Positions 45,998 through 54,500 of a stretch of DNA of 64,000 nucleotides are shown piece by piece. The position numbers and the translations under genes were made by a program. The notes under the pieces were generated by a model. The model saw nothing but the letters and a program-made list of their open reading frames with translations, made no database searches and had not been told where the DNA came from. How positions within the stretch are numbered: position 1 is the first letter of the stretch; each line of letters opens with the position of its first letter. The DNA comes from JADJWR01 sp963847675 (lineage in GTDB: Bacteria > Pseudomonadota > Gammaproteobacteria > Burkholderiales > Burkholderiaceae_F), in the NCBI GenBank assembly GCA_963847675.1, contig CAWKAP010000008.1, forward strand, positions 434,001 through 498,000, written 5' to 3'.

Positions 45998-46064
45998 CCC
46001 GCCCGGCCGCCCGAAGGGCGCTGAGCGCCCCCTCGGGGGGCAGCGAACGCAGTGAGCGTGGGGG
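45998..46064 (-). repeat. C/G-rich dispersed intergenic repeat, copy between nuoE and nuoF
   Basis: On the minus strand: CCCCCACGCTCACTGCGTTC, then GCTGCCCCCCGAGGGGGCGC, then TCAGCGCCCTTCGGGCGGCC. This is the best-preserved copy in the window and fills nearly the whole nuoE-nuoF gap. The same core is present at 187-262. Confidence 0.65.
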
Positions 46065-46068
46065 TCTT

Positions 46069-46557
46069 TCATTTCAGTCCCTGCAGCAGCGCGTCGAGCT
46101 TCGCTGCGTCCATGTTCTCGTGGTACGTGTCGTTCACCATCACCACCGGCGCGGTGCCGCAGGAGCCCAGGCACTCGACCACCGACAGCGTGAAGCGGCC
46201 GTCGGCGGTGGTTTCGCCGACCTTCACGCCGAGCTTGCGGCTCAGGTGGTCGATCAGCCGCTCGGCGCCACGCATCGAGCAGGAGACGTTGCGGCAGGTC
46301 TGCACGTGCCAGCGGCCGATCGGCCGGCGGCGGAACTGCGTGTAGTAGCTCAGCACCTCCTCGATCTGGATGCGCGGCACGCCGATGTACTCGACCAGCC
46401 ACTCGATGTCCTGCTCGGCGACGAAGCCGCGCTCCTCCTGGATGCGGCGCAGGCAGGGCAGCGTCAGCGACGACTCGAACCCGGCCGGGAAGCGCTTCTT
46501 CAGCGCCTCGAACTCGGGCTGCAGGTGCCGCATCGAAGGAACGGTCGGCGCGTTCAC
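46069..46557 (-). CDS. nuoE: NADH-quinone oxidoreductase subunit E
   Basis: A 162-residue thioredoxin-like subunit with cluster N1a. The four ligands are in QTCRNVSCSMRGAE (two Cys) and VECLGSCGTAPVVMVND (two Cys). The GTG at 46557 was chosen because GGAG lies about nine bases upstream; a more distal GTG would translate REP-like sequence. The protein (IQEERGFVAEQDIEWLVEYIGVPRIQIEEVLSYYTQF region) differs from the typical betaproteobacterial NuoE, in line with the short nuoG, suggesting a different complex I lineage. Confidence 0.88.
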   Translation of the reverse strand: MNAPTVPSMRHLQPEFEALKKRFPAGFESSLTLPCLRRIQEERGFVAEQDIEWLVEYIGVPRIQIEEVLSYYTQFRRRPIGRWHVQTCRNVSCSMRGAERLIDHLSRKLGVKVGETTADGRFTLSVVECLGSCGTAPVVMVNDTYHENMDAAKLDALLQGLK

Positions 46558-46591
46558 CGCATGCACTCCATCGGCCAGCAGCGAGCGCACC

Positions 46592-46617
46592 GGAAATTGG
46601 AGTCTGACCCCGATTTC
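46592..46617. repeat. REP-like element remnant between nuoD and nuoE
   Basis: GGAAATTGGAGTCTGACCCC (46592-46611) followed by GATTTC resembles the GGGGTCAGACTCCAATTT-type sequences that accompany REP-associated tyrosine transposases in proteobacteria. No transposase gene is nearby. It sits only four bases from the nuoD stop. Confidence 0.5.
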
Positions 46618-46621
46618 ATCT

Positions 46622-47840
46622 TCACCGGTCGCACTCCCCGCCGATCATGTTGATCGAGCCGAAGGTCGGCACGATGTCGGCGAGCTGGTAGCCGTCGAGC
46701 ATCCGGTGCGCGCCACCCATGTGCACGAAGCTCGGCGCCCGGCAGTGCACCTTGTACGGGCATGCCGCCGCCGGTGCTGACGATATAGAAGCCCAGTTCG
46801 CCGTTGGCGCCCTCGTGCGCGACGTAGACGTCGCCGACCGGCACCTGCGGGCCTTCCATGATCAGCTTGAAGTGGTTGATCAGCGACTCGATCTCGCCGT
46901 AGACGAGCGGCTTCGGCGGCAGCACGCAGCGGCGGTCGTCGACGTTGATCGGACCCGCCGGCAGCATGTCCGCCAGCTGCCGGATCATGTGGATCGACTC
47001 GTCGATCTCGCGCATCCGCACGTAGTAGCGGTCGTAGTTGTCGCCCTTGATGCCGGTCGGCACCTCGAAGTCGAGTTCGGCATAGGCCAGGTACGGCGTG
47101 TCCTTGCGCAGGTCGCGCGGCGCGCCGGTCGAACGCAGGATCGGCCCCGTGTAGCCCCAGTTGACCGCCTCGGCGGCCGAGATGCATCCGATGTCGCGCA
47201 TGCGGTCGATGAAGATGCGGTTGCGGTCGACCAGTCCGTGCACGCGGCCGAGGAAGTCGTCGGACTGCACCAGGATTTCCTCGAGCCGCTTCAGCCAGCC
47301 GTCCGGCAGGTCCCGCGCCAGGCCGCCGATGCGCCCGTAGCTGTAGGTCACGCGCGCGCCGGTGAGATCCGCCAGGTGCTCGTAGATGTAGTCGCGGATC
47401 GTGACCATGTACAGGAACGCGGTCATCGCGCCGAGTTCCATCAGCGCCGCCGCGATGCAGGTCATGTGGTCGGCGACGCGCGAGTATTCGGACAGCAGCG
47501 TGCGCAGGTACTTCGCGCGCGGCGTGATCTCGACGCCCATCAGCGTCTCGACGGCGTCGCAATACGCGAAATCGTTGATCAGCGCCGAGCAGTAGTTGAG
47601 CCGGTCGACGTACGGGATCAGGTTGTGCCAGGTATGCGCCTCGCACTCCTTCTCGAAGCCGCGGTGCAGGTAGCCGCAGTGCACGTCGGTGCGCAGCACG
47701 CGCTCGCCGTCGAGTTCCGCGATGATCTGGATCGTGCCGTGCGTGGCCGGGTGCGACGGCCCGATGTTGACGATCGTCGTGTCGTCGCGCTCGGTCTTGG
47801 TGAACGCCGGGCGGACGGGGTTGGGAATCCTGATGTCCAC
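46622..47840 (-). CDS. nuoD: NADH-quinone oxidoreductase subunit D, with a single-base frameshift near the C terminus
   Basis: A subunit of about 405 residues when corrected. It holds the quinone-site motif NIGPSHPATHGTIQII and further blocks GYLHRGFEKECEAHTWHNLIPYVDRLNYCS, YGRIGGLARDLPDGW and the C-terminal SINMIGGECDR end. The GTG at 47840 is the start. At 46758-46760 a GGG run has one base too many: after STGGGMP the frame leaves the expected YKVHCRAPSFVHMGG sequence, which is found in the next frame and ends at the TGA at 46622. NuoD is indispensable for complex I, so a sequencing error is more likely than a real mutation. Confidence 0.88.
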
Positions 47841-47847
47841 GGTCGCT

Positions 47848-48342
47848 TTACTCCCCGCCCGGCATCTCGAAGCCTTCGCGGTACGGCACCAGCGGCTGCT
47901 CGAGTTCCTTCGGATAGTCCTTGCGCAGCGGATGGCCCTTGAAACCCTCGTACAGCAGGATCGGCCGCAGGTCGGCATTGCCGCGGAACACGATGCCGTA
48001 CATCTCGTGGCACTCGCGCTCCATGAAGTGCGCCGAGCCGTACATGCCGGTCAGCGTATCGACGACCGGTTCTGCCTCCGACACGCGCGCCTTCAGCCGC
48101 ACGCGCAGCTTGTGCGCCGTCGAGTAGAAGTGCCACACCACCTCGAAACGCGGCTCCTGGCCGAGCCAGTCGACCGCCGTCACGTCCGTGAACATGTCGA
48201 AGCGGAACTGATCCTTGAGCAGGCCTGCCGCGTCGAGCACCGCGCCGGGCGCCGCCTGCAGCACCAGCACGCCGTGCGCCTCCGAGGCCTCCGTGACCTT
48301 GGACGCCAGCGACTCGCGGATGCGTTCGAAGATCGGGTTCAC
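47848..48342 (-). CDS. nuoC: NADH-quinone oxidoreductase subunit C
   Basis: A 164-residue peripheral-arm subunit of the 30-kDa family. Key block: MYGSAHFMERECHEMYGIVFRGNADLRPILL, followed by YEGFKGHPLRKDYP. A separate NuoC, not fused to NuoD. GTG start at 48342; the nuoB stop lies three bases upstream of it. Seven bases separate it from nuoD. Confidence 0.94.
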   Translation of the reverse strand: MNPIFERIRESLASKVTEASEAHGVLVLQAAPGAVLDAAGLLKDQFRFDMFTDVTAVDWLGQEPRFEVVWHFYSTAHKLRVRLKARVSEAEPVVDTLTGMYGSAHFMERECHEMYGIVFRGNADLRPILLYEGFKGHPLRKDYPKELEQPLVPYREGFEMPGGE

Positions 48343-48345
48343 GTT

Positions 48346-48861
48346 CTAGAACCTGTCGTTGACGATGAGGTGCTGCTGGTTGGCGATCTTGTCCTGCAGC
48401 TTCATGATCCCGTCGATCACCATCTCCGGCCGCGGCGGGCAGCCGGGGATGTAGACGTCGACCGGCACGATGCGGTCGATGCCCTGCACCGCCGCGTAGT
48501 TGTTGTAGAAGCCGCCGCTGGTGGCGCACACGCCGAACGCGATGACCCATTTCGGCTCGCACATCTGCTCCCACACCTTGAGCAGGATCGGCGCCTGCTT
48601 GTGGGTCACCGTGCCGACCACCATGAGCAGGTCCGACTGGCGCGGCGTGAAACGGGGCAGCGCGGCGCCGAACCGGTCGGTGTCGTACGGCGTCGAGCTG
48701 ACCGCCATGAACTCCATCGCGCAGCAGGCGGTGACGAACGGGTAGGGGAACAGCGAAAACTTGCGCGCCCAGCCGATCAGCTCGTCCTTGCGCGTGGACA
48801 GGTACTCGAAGGCGGCCGACTTCTGTCCTTCGGCCCGGATCGGGATCGTGCGGTCGCTCAT
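48346..48861 (-). CDS. nuoB: NADH-quinone oxidoreductase subunit B
   Basis: A 171-residue subunit with cluster N2, the terminal electron donor to quinone. The adjacent double Cys in VTACCAMEFMA and the further ligands in FGVCATSGGFYNNYA and YIPGCPPRPEMVIDGI are all present. The start at 48861 gives MSDRTIPIRAEGQK and is two bases from the nuoA stop. Confidence 0.95.
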   Translation of the reverse strand: MSDRTIPIRAEGQKSAAFEYLSTRKDELIGWARKFSLFPYPFVTACCAMEFMAVSSTPYDTDRFGAALPRFTPRQSDLLMVVGTVTHKQAPILLKVWEQMCEPKWVIAFGVCATSGGFYNNYAAVQGIDRIVPVDVYIPGCPPRPEMVIDGIMKLQDKIANQQHLIVNDRF

Positions 48862-48863
48862 GA

Positions 48864-49229
48864 TCAGTCCGTCACCGCTTCGACCAGCCGCGCCCGGTAC
48901 ACGTACAGCAGCACCAGGACCAGCAGGAACATGAAGATCGAGAAGGTGGCAACCATGAAGCCGTCGAGCGGCTGCGCGCCGAGCGCCCACAGGATCAGGA
49001 ACACCGTCTCCAGGTCGAACAGGATGAACACGATCGCCACCGCGTAGTACTTCACCGGCACGGTGTGCATGCCGCGTGTGTCGAGCAGCGTCGCGCCGCA
49101 CTCGAACGGCTCCTCTTTCAGCCGCGTCATCGCCGGCTTCGGGCCGAGCAGCTTGTTGGCCAGCAGCATCACGCCGACGAAGCCGAGTATCGCGACCAGG
49201 TACAGCAGAAACACGACATACGGGTTCAT
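48864..49229 (-). CDS. nuoA: NADH-quinone oxidoreductase subunit A
   Basis: A 121-residue, three-helix membrane subunit. The conserved loop RLKEEPFECGATLLDTRGMH carries the quinone-site Cys, followed by VKYYAVAIVFILFDLETVFLILWA with the conserved Asp-Glu. It is the first gene of the nuo operon. The upstream 356-base gap contains an FNR-type palindrome about 210 bases from the start. Confidence 0.95.
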   Translation of the reverse strand: MNPYVVFLLYLVAILGFVGVMLLANKLLGPKPAMTRLKEEPFECGATLLDTRGMHTVPVKYYAVAIVFILFDLETVFLILWALGAQPLDGFMVATFSIFMFLLVLVLLYVYRARLVEAVTD

Positions 49230-49585
49230 CGTCGGCAGTTCTCGTCGGCGGCTGTGGGTCGGGTTTCGGCGGGTGCAGCGCGGCGGGCCGCTGCGCCCCT
49301 TGGCGCGTGCGTTACGCGGTCCCCTCGCGTGGCAGCAGCATGTTCTCGGTGTCTCTGTCGCCGGGCAGTGTTACGGATTCCGTGCCAGCCCGTTTTTTCA
49401 ACTTCGCTACCGTAGGCGGACTGCGGCCGCGTTTCTTGATGACCGTCAACGGAATGCGGCTTGCGCAGGCGTGTGGGCGGAGACTCGTGGCGGCTGTGGC
49501 GGACCTGCATCAGCGCCGCTGCGCCTGCACACGAACCCGCGCTGCGCGGCCTGCCACTGTGGCCGGTGCCGCCGGCCCGGGGGTC
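49230..49585. other. Intergenic region upstream of nuoA
   Basis: These 356 bases contain no convincing gene or tRNA. The minus-strand promoter of the nuo operon should lie here. The one recognised element is the FNR-type palindrome at 49436-49449. No clear terminator for the upstream CBS gene is seen. Confidence 0.5.
49436..49449. promoter_or_regulatory. FNR-type palindrome upstream of nuoA
   Basis: TTGAT-GACC-GTCAA matches the FNR consensus TTGAT-N4-ATCAA at nine of ten defined positions. Confidence 0.55.
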
Positions 49586-50014
49586 TCACCCGGCCTCGAA
49601 CCACCTGCGCCGCTTCTCCTCGCAGACGAAATCCTCGAGCTCGGGATCGAGCGCGTTGCGCGCAGAGACCATGCCGATCGCCCGGCCTTTCTCGACCACC
49701 GGCAGATGGCGGCAGTGATGCTCGTGCATGACCGCCATCGCATGCCCGAATGATCGATCGGGTCCGATGGTCACCGGCGCCGGCGTCATCACGTCGGCAA
49801 GCCGCGTCGTCCCCGGCTCGAGTCCGCGGGCGACGACGCGAAACACCGCGTCGCGCTCGCTGAAGATGCCGACCAGGTGTCCGTCGTCGATGACCACGAC
49901 TGCCCCGACCTGCTGTTCGGCCATCAGCTCGGCCGCCCTGCACACGGTCGTGCCCGGCGACGCGGCGACGAAGCCGTGATTCGCGATGACGCTCCTGACC
50001 GGCTGGCTGAGCAT
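49586..50014 (-). CDS. CBS-domain-pair protein upstream of the nuo operon
   Basis: A 142-residue soluble protein with two CBS motifs: TVCRAAELMAEQQVGAVVVIDDGHLVGIFSERD (first half) and DVMTPAPVTIGPDRSFGHAMAVMHEHHCRHLPVVEKGRAIGMVSARN (second half). CBS pairs sense adenine nucleotides or related ligands. The start at 50014 gives MLSQPVRSVIANHG; a much longer in-frame extension overlaps the ferredoxin gene antisense-like region and is rejected. It resembles the CBS protein in the nqr operon, so both NADH dehydrogenases have a CBS neighbour. Confidence 0.85.
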   Translation of the reverse strand: MLSQPVRSVIANHGFVAASPGTTVCRAAELMAEQQVGAVVVIDDGHLVGIFSERDAVFRVVARGLEPGTTRLADVMTPAPVTIGPDRSFGHAMAVMHEHHCRHLPVVEKGRAIGMVSARNALDPELEDFVCEEKRRRWFEAG

Positions 50015-50155
50015 GCGCCCTCCCTGCACCCGCACTGCCTGCGGCCGTGGGGTCGATCGGGCGGCGGTGCCGACCGCAGACCTGCCGCGGCCTCCTGCAG
50101 GAGATGCGTTGCCGCATTCCTGACGCAACGCTAACGGGTGCGGCGCCGGTCGTCG

Positions 50156-50169
50156 TTGATCGCGCTCAA
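50156..50169. promoter_or_regulatory. FNR-type palindrome upstream of the CBS gene
   Basis: TTGAT-CGCG-CTCAA matches the FNR consensus at nine of ten positions and is centred about 148 bases before the CBS gene start. Confidence 0.5.
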
Positions 50170-50219
50170 CAGCCGGAAAGCAATGCGACGCGCATCGGCG
50201 CCATTGCGCCGGCCGCCAC

Positions 50220-50468
50220 TTACTCGCCGTGCAGGCTCTTGTACTTGGCGAGCAACTGGTCCTTCGACTCGGCGTTGTTCGGGTCGGGGACGATGCAGTC
50301 CGCCGGGCACACGTCGATGCACTGGGGATCGTCGTGCGCGCCGACGCACTCGGTGCACTTGGCCGCATCGATGACGTAGATCGGGCTGCCGGCGGTGATC
50401 GCCTCGTTGGGGCACACCGGCACGCAGGCGTCGCAGGCGGTGCAGTCGTCGTTGATCAGAAGTGCCAT
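50220..50468 (-). CDS. YfhL-type 2[4Fe-4S] ferredoxin
   Basis: An 82-residue low-potential ferredoxin. First cluster motif CTACDACVPVCPNEAI; second motif CTECVGAHDDPQCIDVCP, with the enlarged spacing typical of YfhL/Alvin-type ferredoxins, followed by a charged C-terminal helix (NNAESKDQLLAKYKSLHGE). It lies in the same minus-strand cluster as the pyruvate:ferredoxin oxidoreductase and the Nfn-like enzyme and is the natural electron carrier between them (inference). Confidence 0.93.
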   Translation of the reverse strand: MALLINDDCTACDACVPVCPNEAITAGSPIYVIDAAKCTECVGAHDDPQCIDVCPADCIVPDPNNAESKDQLLAKYKSLHGE

Positions 50469-50515
50469 CTCGATCTCCTAGATGAGGGTGTTCGGCAGGC
50501 GCCGCAGGCCGTAGC

Positions 50516-51520
50516 CTAGACGAACTCGCTCGTGTACGACTTCAGCGCCTTCATGTAATTGGCGCGCTCGAAGGCGTCCGGATCCGGGCAGGACTCCTGG
50601 CTCAGCGAGCCTTTCAGCTGTGCCACCGAGGAATACTCGCGCTCGCGCATCCACGCCTCGATGCCGCGTACCAGCGTGCCGACATGGTTCGGCCCCTTGG
50701 TCAGCAGGCTGCTGGCCAGCATCACGCAGTCGGCGCCCGCGAGCAGCAGCTTCAGCACGTCGTCCGGCGTGTGCGCGCCTCCGGTGGCGGCCAGGCTGAC
50801 GTCGACGCGCCCGCGCAGGATCGCGATCCAGCGCAGGGCCAGCCGCAGCTCGTCGGAGGTGGACAGCACCAGGTGTGGCGCCACCTCGAGTTCCTCGAGC
50901 ACGATGTCCGGCTGCAGGAAGCGGTTGAACAGCACGAGGCCGCGCGCGCCGGCCCTGGCCAGCCGCGCCGCCATGTTGGCCATCGCGCTGAAGTAGGGCG
51001 CGACCTTCACGGCGACCGGAATGCTGACCTGCCGCGTCACCGACTCGACCAGTTCGACGTACCGCGCCTCGACCTCGGCGCTGGTGTCGTCGATGCTGGC
51101 GGCGAGGAAGTACACGTTCAGCTCGATCGCGTCGGCGCCGGCCTCCTGGAACTTGTGCGCGATGCTGGTCCAGCCGCCCGGCGTATGGCCGTTCAGGCTG
51201 GCGATCACCGGCACGCGCAGCGCCTTCTTGGCGTCGGCGATCAGCTGCAGGTACTTGTCCGGCCCGGTGCTGAACTGCATCTCGGGAAAGAAGCCCTGTG
51301 CCTCCGGCGAAAGCTCCGCGCCGTACATCATCAGGTTGTGCGTGGCCATCTCGTCGTGTTCGATCTGCTCCTCGAACAGCGACGGCAGCACCGCCGCGGC
51401 GATGCCGGCATCCTGCAGCCGCTTCAGGCTCTCGAGCGAGCCGGTCAGCGGCGAGGCCGAGGCCACGATCGGGTGCGCAAGGTCGAGGCCCAGGTAACGG
51501 GTACGAAGATCGACGCTCAT
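50516..51520 (-). CDS. Dihydroorotate dehydrogenase-like flavoprotein
   Basis: A 334-residue TIM-barrel FMN protein of the DHODH/DPD-like superfamily: PIVASASPLTGSLESLKRLQDAG, PVIASLNGHTPGGWTSIAHKFQEAGADAIELNVYF, VKVAPYFSAMANMAARLARAGARGLVLFNRF and AATGGAHTPDDVLKLLLAGADCVMLAS. It overlaps the pyruvate:ferredoxin oxidoreductase stop (ATGA). Such DHODH-like genes often accompany this oxidoreductase, but their substrate is not established. A genuine pyrimidine-synthesis role is unlikely given the context. Confidence 0.85.
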   Translation of the reverse strand: MSVDLRTRYLGLDLAHPIVASASPLTGSLESLKRLQDAGIAAAVLPSLFEEQIEHDEMATHNLMMYGAELSPEAQGFFPEMQFSTGPDKYLQLIADAKKALRVPVIASLNGHTPGGWTSIAHKFQEAGADAIELNVYFLAASIDDTSAEVEARYVELVESVTRQVSIPVAVKVAPYFSAMANMAARLARAGARGLVLFNRFLQPDIVLEELEVAPHLVLSTSDELRLALRWIAILRGRVDVSLAATGGAHTPDDVLKLLLAGADCVMLASSLLTKGPNHVGTLVRGIEAWMREREYSSVAQLKGSLSQESCPDPDAFERANYMKALKSYTSEFV

Positions 51521-54500
51521 TCTGCTGCCTCCTCCGATTTCGGCTCCGCCGGTTTGTCCTTGCCCGTCGCCTCGCTGTCTGCGGTCGCCACGTGGCCCTC
51601 CTCGGTCACCACGCGATGCACCCCGGCCACCTGCTCGTAGAGCTGCCAGCGGGCGTCGGCATCATGCTGCGCGGCCTTGAACAGCTGCTTGGCGCGCGCC
51701 GGATCGGACTGCGCCAGCATGGCGTAGCGGCCCTCCTTCATGACGAACTGCTCGAGCGGCTGCGTCGGCTTGCGCGAGTCGAGCTTGAGCGGCTGGTCGC
51801 TGCCGCCCATGCCGAGCCGCGGGTCGTAGTGGTACAGCGTCAGGTAGCCGCTCTTCACCGCGTCGCGCTGGTGGCTGAATCCGGTGGTCATGTCGATGCC
51901 GTGCGCGATGCAGTGGCTGTAGGCGATGATCAGCGACGGCCCCGGCCACGAGGCCGCCTCCTGGAACGTGCGCACCGTCTGCACCGGGTTCGCGCCCATC
52001 GCCACCTGCGCCACGTAGACGTTGCCGTAGGCCATGGCGATCATGCCGAGGTCCTTCTTGCCGATCGGCTTGCCGGCGGCGGCGAACTTGGCCACCGCGC
52101 CGCGCGGCGTCGACTTCGACGCCTGGCCGCCGGTGTTCGAGTACACCTCGGTGTCGAGCACCAGGATGTTGACGTTGCGGCCCGAGGCGAGCACGTGGTC
52201 GAGGCCGCCGTAGCCGATGTCGTAGGCCCAGCCGTCGCCGCCGACGATCCACACGCTGCGCACGACCAGGTTGTCGGCCACCGCCAGCAGCCGGCCGGCC
52301 TCGGGGAAGCGCAGCCCGGACAGGATGCCCTTGAGCTGCCTGACCCGCTCGCGCTGCGCCTTGATCTCGCCGTCGTTGTCCTGCGGTGCGCTGAGCAGCG
52401 CCTCGGCCAGTTCCTCGCCGATCTCGCCGCGCAGTTCGCGCACCAGGATCTGCGCCAGGTCGCGCTGCGCGTCGACCGCCAGGCGCATGCCCAGCCCGAA
52501 CTCGGCGTTGTCCTCGAACAGGCTGTTCGCCCACGCCGGGCCCTGGCCTTCCGCGTTCTTCGAATACGGCGTGGTCGGCAGGTTGCCGCCGTAGATCGAC
52601 GAGCAGCCGGTCGCGTTGGCGATCATCAGCCGGTCACCGTACAGCTGCGAGAGCAGCTTGATGTACGGCGTCTCGCCGCAGCCGGAGCAGGCGCCGGAGT
52701 ACTCGAACAGCGGCTGGCGCAGCTGCGAGCCGCGCAGCCCGTCGATCGTGTCGAAAGAGGGTCGCACCTCGGGCAGGCCGAGGAAGAACTCGTAGTTGGC
52801 GCGCTCGGCCTCCAGGTGCTCCAGCTTGGGCGCCATGTTGATCGCCTTGTGCTTGACCACCTGCTTGCTGCGCGACGGACACACGTCGACGCACGCGCCG
52901 CAGCCGGTGCAGTCGTCCGGCGCCACCTGCAGGCTGTACATCATGCCGTCGAGCGGCCCGCCGTCCTTGCGCGCCCACGGCACCGCCTTGAAGGTCGACG
53001 GCGCGCGCTTCATCTCCTCCGGCGAGAAGACGTTCATGCGGATTGCCGCGTGCGGACACACCAGCGGGCAGATCGCGCACTGGGTGCAGATCGTCTCGTC
53101 CCAGATCGGGATCTCGTGCGCGATGCTGCGCTTTTCCCACTGCGTCGTGCCGGTGGGAAAGGTTCCGTCCACCGGCATCGCCGAGACCGGCAGCAGGTCG
53201 CCCTTGCCGTCCATCATCATCGCCGTCACGCGCTGCACGAACTCCGGCGCGGCACGCGGCACGATCGGCCGCCGCGACAGCAGCGAGTCGGCGTGGCCGG
53301 GCACGCTGACCTCGTGCATCGCCGCCAGCGAGGCGTCGACTGCGGCGAAGTTGCGGCTGAGCACCGTTTCGCCGCGCCTGCCGTAGGTCTTGCGGATCGC
53401 GTCCTTGATCTTGGTGATCGCCTCCTCGCGCGGCAGGATGCCGGAGATCGCGAAGAAGCACGCCTGCGTCACCGTGTTGATGCGCCCGGCGAGCCCGGCC
53501 TGCTTGGCCACCGCCAGCGCGTCGACGACGTAGAACTTCAGCTGCTTGTCGATGATCGTCTGCTGCGCCTCGCGCGGCAGCTTGCTCCACACCTCGGCCG
53601 GGCCGTACGGGCTGTTCAGCAGGAACGTTGCCCGCTTGCGCGCCAGCGACAGCACGTCGAGCTTTTCCATGAACTCGAACTGGTGGCAGGCGATGAAGTC
53701 GGCCTGGCGGACCAGGTAGGTCGACTCGATCGGCCGCGGGCCGAAGCGCAGGTGCGACACCGTGATCGCGCCCGACTTCTTGCTGTCGTAGACGAAGTAG
53801 CCCTGCGCGTGCAGCGGCGTGTTCTCGCCGATGATCTTGACCGTGTTCTTGGTCGCGCCGACCGTGCCGTCGGCACCGAGCCCGTAGAAGACGGCGCGCG
53901 TGACGCCCTCGGCCTCGGTATCGAACGCGTCGTCCCACTTCAGCGACAGGTGCGTCACGTCGTCGACGATGCCGACGATGAAGTGCCGCTTCGGCTTCGC
54001 GGCACTGAGCTCGTCGAGCGTGGCCTTGGCCATCGCCGGCGTGTACTCCTTCGACGACAGCCCGTAGCGGCCGCCGATCACCCGCGGCACCGCCGTCCCT
54101 TCCGGCCACGCCTCGGCCAGCGCGGTGACCACGTCCTGATAAAGCGGCTCGCCGATCGCCCCCGGTTCCTTGGTGCGGTCGAGCACGGCGATGGCGCGCA
54201 CCGTCTTCGGCAGCACGGCGACGAAGGCCTCGGCGTCGAACGGCCGGTACAGGCGCACGGTGACCAGGCCGACCTTCTGCCCCTCGGCGACCAGCCGCTT
54301 CACGGCCTCGTGAGAGGCGCCGACCCCCGAGCCCATCTGCACCAGCACCCGCTCGGCGTCCGGCGCACCGCTGTAGTCGAACAGGCCGTAGCGACGCCCG
54401 GTGAGCTTCTCGAAGCGGTCCATCGACTCGCGCACGATGTCCGGCACCGCCATGTAGTAGAGGTTGCAGGCCTCGCGGGCCTGGAAGAAGACGTCCGGGT

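Noticed and set aside
46558..46590. Upstream GTG start for nuoE at 46590
   Set aside because: It would translate sequence bordering the REP-like element and has no better ribosome site than the GTG at 46557, which has GGAG at the right distance.
49230..49585. A tRNA or secG-like gene upstream of nuoA, as in many betaproteobacteria
   Set aside because: No cloverleaf, CCA end or SecG-like frame can be seen in this gap.
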